A stretch of DNA of 54,065 nucleotides from CAZAYP01 sp964489425 [NCBI: uncultured Verrucomicrobiota bacterium] (GTDB lineage Bacteria > Verrucomicrobiota > Kiritimatiellia > RZYC01). The position numbers and the translations under genes are program-made. The notes below the pieces were generated by a model. It was not told where the DNA came from. It saw only the letters and a program-made list of their open reading frames with translations, and ran no database searches. The stretch covers positions 1 to 54,065 of the forward strand of contig CAZAYP010000040.1 in the NCBI GenBank assembly GCA_964489425.1, in the 5' to 3' direction. This document shows, in pieces, positions 52,595 to 54,065 of this stretch (the first letter of the stretch is position 1; each line of letters starts with the position of its first letter).

Positions 52595-52622
52595 ATATTA
52601 GGGACCGGCCGCGGATTGTCCA
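52595..52622 (-). promoter_or_regulatory. Putative promoter of the HU gene
   Basis: Minus-strand TGGACA (52622-52617), 16-nt spacer, TAATAT (52600-52595). Leader about 60 nt. The opposite half of this 256-bp intergenic region (52623-52783) must serve gyrB; it contains an AT-rich patch at about 52625-52655 but no boxes I can fix. Confidence 0.5.
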
Positions 52623-52783
52623 GCAAAATCCATGATTTTTAAGGTTTTTTATTCCATGGCCGGCGCGGTCCAAAGCCCGCGCCGCGCTTGCCATCCGCAG
52701 CCCGTTATCCTACTATGGGCCAGCGTGGTTCAGCGGCGGGCCGGTGCCCGCGCGAACCCGGCGCAACAAGGACACGGGCAAGT

Positions 52784-54065
52784 ATGACCGACGAATTGAA
52801 GAACACAGCGGCGGACGATGCGGACCAGCCGGCGCCGCCGCCCCAGGGCGGCGCCAAGTATGATGCCACCACCATCACGGTGCTTGAGGGCATCGATGCC
52901 GTGCGCATGCGGCCGGCCATGTACATCGGCGACACGGGCGTGCGCGGCCTGCACCACTGCGTCTACGAGGTTGTGGACAACAGCGTGGACGAGGCCCTGG
53001 CCGGCTACTGCCAGCACATCCAGGTGGTGGTCAACGACGACGGGTCGGTGAGCGTCAACGACGATGGCCGCGGCATTCCCGTGGACATGCACGCCACCGA
53101 GAAGAAGCCGGCCCTGGAAGTGGTCATGACCACGCTGCACGCGGGCGGCAAGTTTGATCACAACTCCTACAAGGTGTCGGGCGGCCTCCACGGCGTGGGC
53201 GTCTCGTGCGTCAACGCGCTGAGCGAGTGGCTCGAGGTGGAGGTGCGGCGCGAGGACAAGGTGCACCACCAGCGCTACGAGCGCGGCGTGGCGGTGACCG
53301 GCGTGGAAGTCATCGGCAAAACCCGCGGCACGGGCACGCGCGTCACCTTCAAGCCGGATCCCCTGATCTTCAAGGAAATCCGGGAGTTCAACTGGGACAC
53401 CCTGGCGTCGCGCCTGCGCGAGCTGGCCTTTCTCAACCAGGGCCTGGAGATCAAGCTGGCCCAGGAGAACCCGCCGCGCGAAGAGGTGTTCCGCTACAAG
53501 GGCGGCATCAAGCAGTTCGTGGAGCATCTCAACCGCAGCAAGAACCCGGCCCACCCCCAGGTGATCTGCCTGCAGCGGGAGAAGGACCACATTGTCGCGG
53601 AAATCGCGATGCAGTACAGCGACAGCTACGCGGAAACCATCTTCACTTACGCCAACAACATCAACACCATCGAGGGCGGCACCCACCTGAGCGGGTTCCG
53701 CTCGGCGCTCACGCGCACGGTCAACCAGTATGCCAAGACCCACAAGCTGATCAAGGACGACAGCGAGAACATGAGCGGCGAGGATATCCGCGAGGGCCTC
53801 ACCGCGGTGATCAGCATCAAGATCCCGGATCCCCAGTTCGAGGGGCAAACCAAGACCAAGCTGGGCAACAGCGAGGTGGAGGGCATTGTCGCCTCGATCG
53901 TCAACGAGGAGCTGGGCACGTTCTTCGAGGAACATCCGCCCGTGGCGCGGCGGATCATCGAGAAGGCCACCCTCGCCGCCCGCGCGCGCCAGGCGGCGCG
54001 CAAGGCGCGCGACCTGGCCCGGCGCAAGGGCGCCCTGGAAGGCGGCGGCCTGCCCGACAAGCTGG
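52784..54065 (+). CDS. gyrB: DNA gyrase subunit B, N-terminal part (runs off the right edge)
   Basis: 427 codons are present with no stop before the edge. A 25-residue acidic/Pro-rich extension precedes the GHKL ATPase domain: ITVLEGIDAVRMRPAMYIGD, EVVDNSVDEALAGY, VNDDGRGIPVDM and SGGLHGVGVSCVNALS. The transducer domain follows (HLSGFRSALTRTVNQYAK, EDIREGLTAVISIKIPDPQF). The TOPRIM domain lies beyond the window. ATP-driven negative supercoiling with GyrA. AAGGA lies 12 nt before the ATG. Divergent from the HU gene. Confidence 0.96.
   Translation, partial: MTDELKNTAADDADQPAPPPQGGAKYDATTITVLEGIDAVRMRPAMYIGDTGVRGLHHCVYEVVDNSVDEALAGYCQHIQVVVNDDGSVSVNDDGRGIPVDMHATEKKPALEVVMTTLHAGGKFDHNSYKVSGGLHGVGVSCVNALSEWLEVEVRREDKVHHQRYERGVAVTGVEVIGKTRGTGTRVTFKPDPLIFKEIREFNWDTLASRLRELAFLNQGLEIKLAQENPPREEVFRYKGGIKQFVEHLNRSKNPAHPQVICLQREKDHIVAEIAMQYSDSYAETIFTYANNINTIEGGTHLSGFRSALTRTVNQYAKTHKLIKDDSENMSGEDIREGLTAVISIKIPDPQFEGQTKTKLGNSEVEGIVASIVNEELGTFFEEHPPVARRIIEKATLAARARQAARKARDLARRKGALEGGGLPDKL

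Overview
This is a 54 kb window of GC-rich bacterial chromosome, tightly packed, with third codon positions strongly biased to G or C. The gene mix suggests a Gram-negative, fermentative, heterotrophic member of the PVC group, close to Kiritimatiellota or Verrucomicrobiota. It has large secreted FG-GAP, fibronectin-III and beta-helix proteins, an outer-membrane barrel, lipoproteins, GspB-like and GspE-N-like secretion parts, a two-subunit glycine dehydrogenase, a fused AdhE and a carbamate kinase. That placement is inferred from gene style. The partial gyrB at the right edge is the best marker for testing it.

Layout. 1-5148: a cut-off Arg/Asp-rich protein, two tandem secreted paralogues, a HAD phosphatase, a TPR/GspE-N-like protein and, convergent to it, a GspB-like membrane protein. 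5240-9960: an MFS transporter, then (minus strand) gcvPB, gcvPA and a KTSC-domain protein. 10128-16648: a signalling operon (double solute-binding-domain sensor kinase, CheY-like regulator, hybrid kinase) running into signal peptidase I and an NTF2-like protein. 16656-24971 (minus): a secreted esterase, carbamate kinase, an Fn3 protein, AdhE and a STAS protein.

25167-33247 (plus): the most interesting block, an overlapping operon of a MoxR-type AAA ATPase, a probable beta-propeller (bpX-like) partner, a metallopeptidase-like vWA protein, an unknown helical protein, a PaaK-like adenylate-forming enzyme and a radical-SAM protein. A VapBC toxin-antitoxin module sits inside it behind two copies of a perfect palindrome. 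33286-39081: a lipoprotein-type isoaspartyl methyltransferase, an FG-GAP protein, a PpiC lipoprotein, a small outer-membrane barrel, a 3D-domain lipoprotein and a Nudix hydrolase. 39206-45768: trpD, clpB, a 24-residue membrane peptide, a bifunctional-nuclease-like protein, galE and cinA. 45996-51843 (minus): a beta-helix protein and a 14-repeat FG-GAP protein whose first codons contain three more copies of the palindrome. 51844-52233 is repeat-rich with a possible gene remnant. 52234-52527 is HU (minus), and 52784 to the edge is gyrB.

Two themes cross gene boundaries. A 19-bp palindrome, TTTTCCAATGHTTGGAAAA, occurs at 29.5 kb and 51.7 kb in opposite orientations. Several genes without a Shine-Dalgarno sequence have a -10-like hexamer exactly 7 nt before the start codon, as expected for leaderless transcripts. 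No tRNA, rRNA, CRISPR array, prophage or insertion sequence was recognised.
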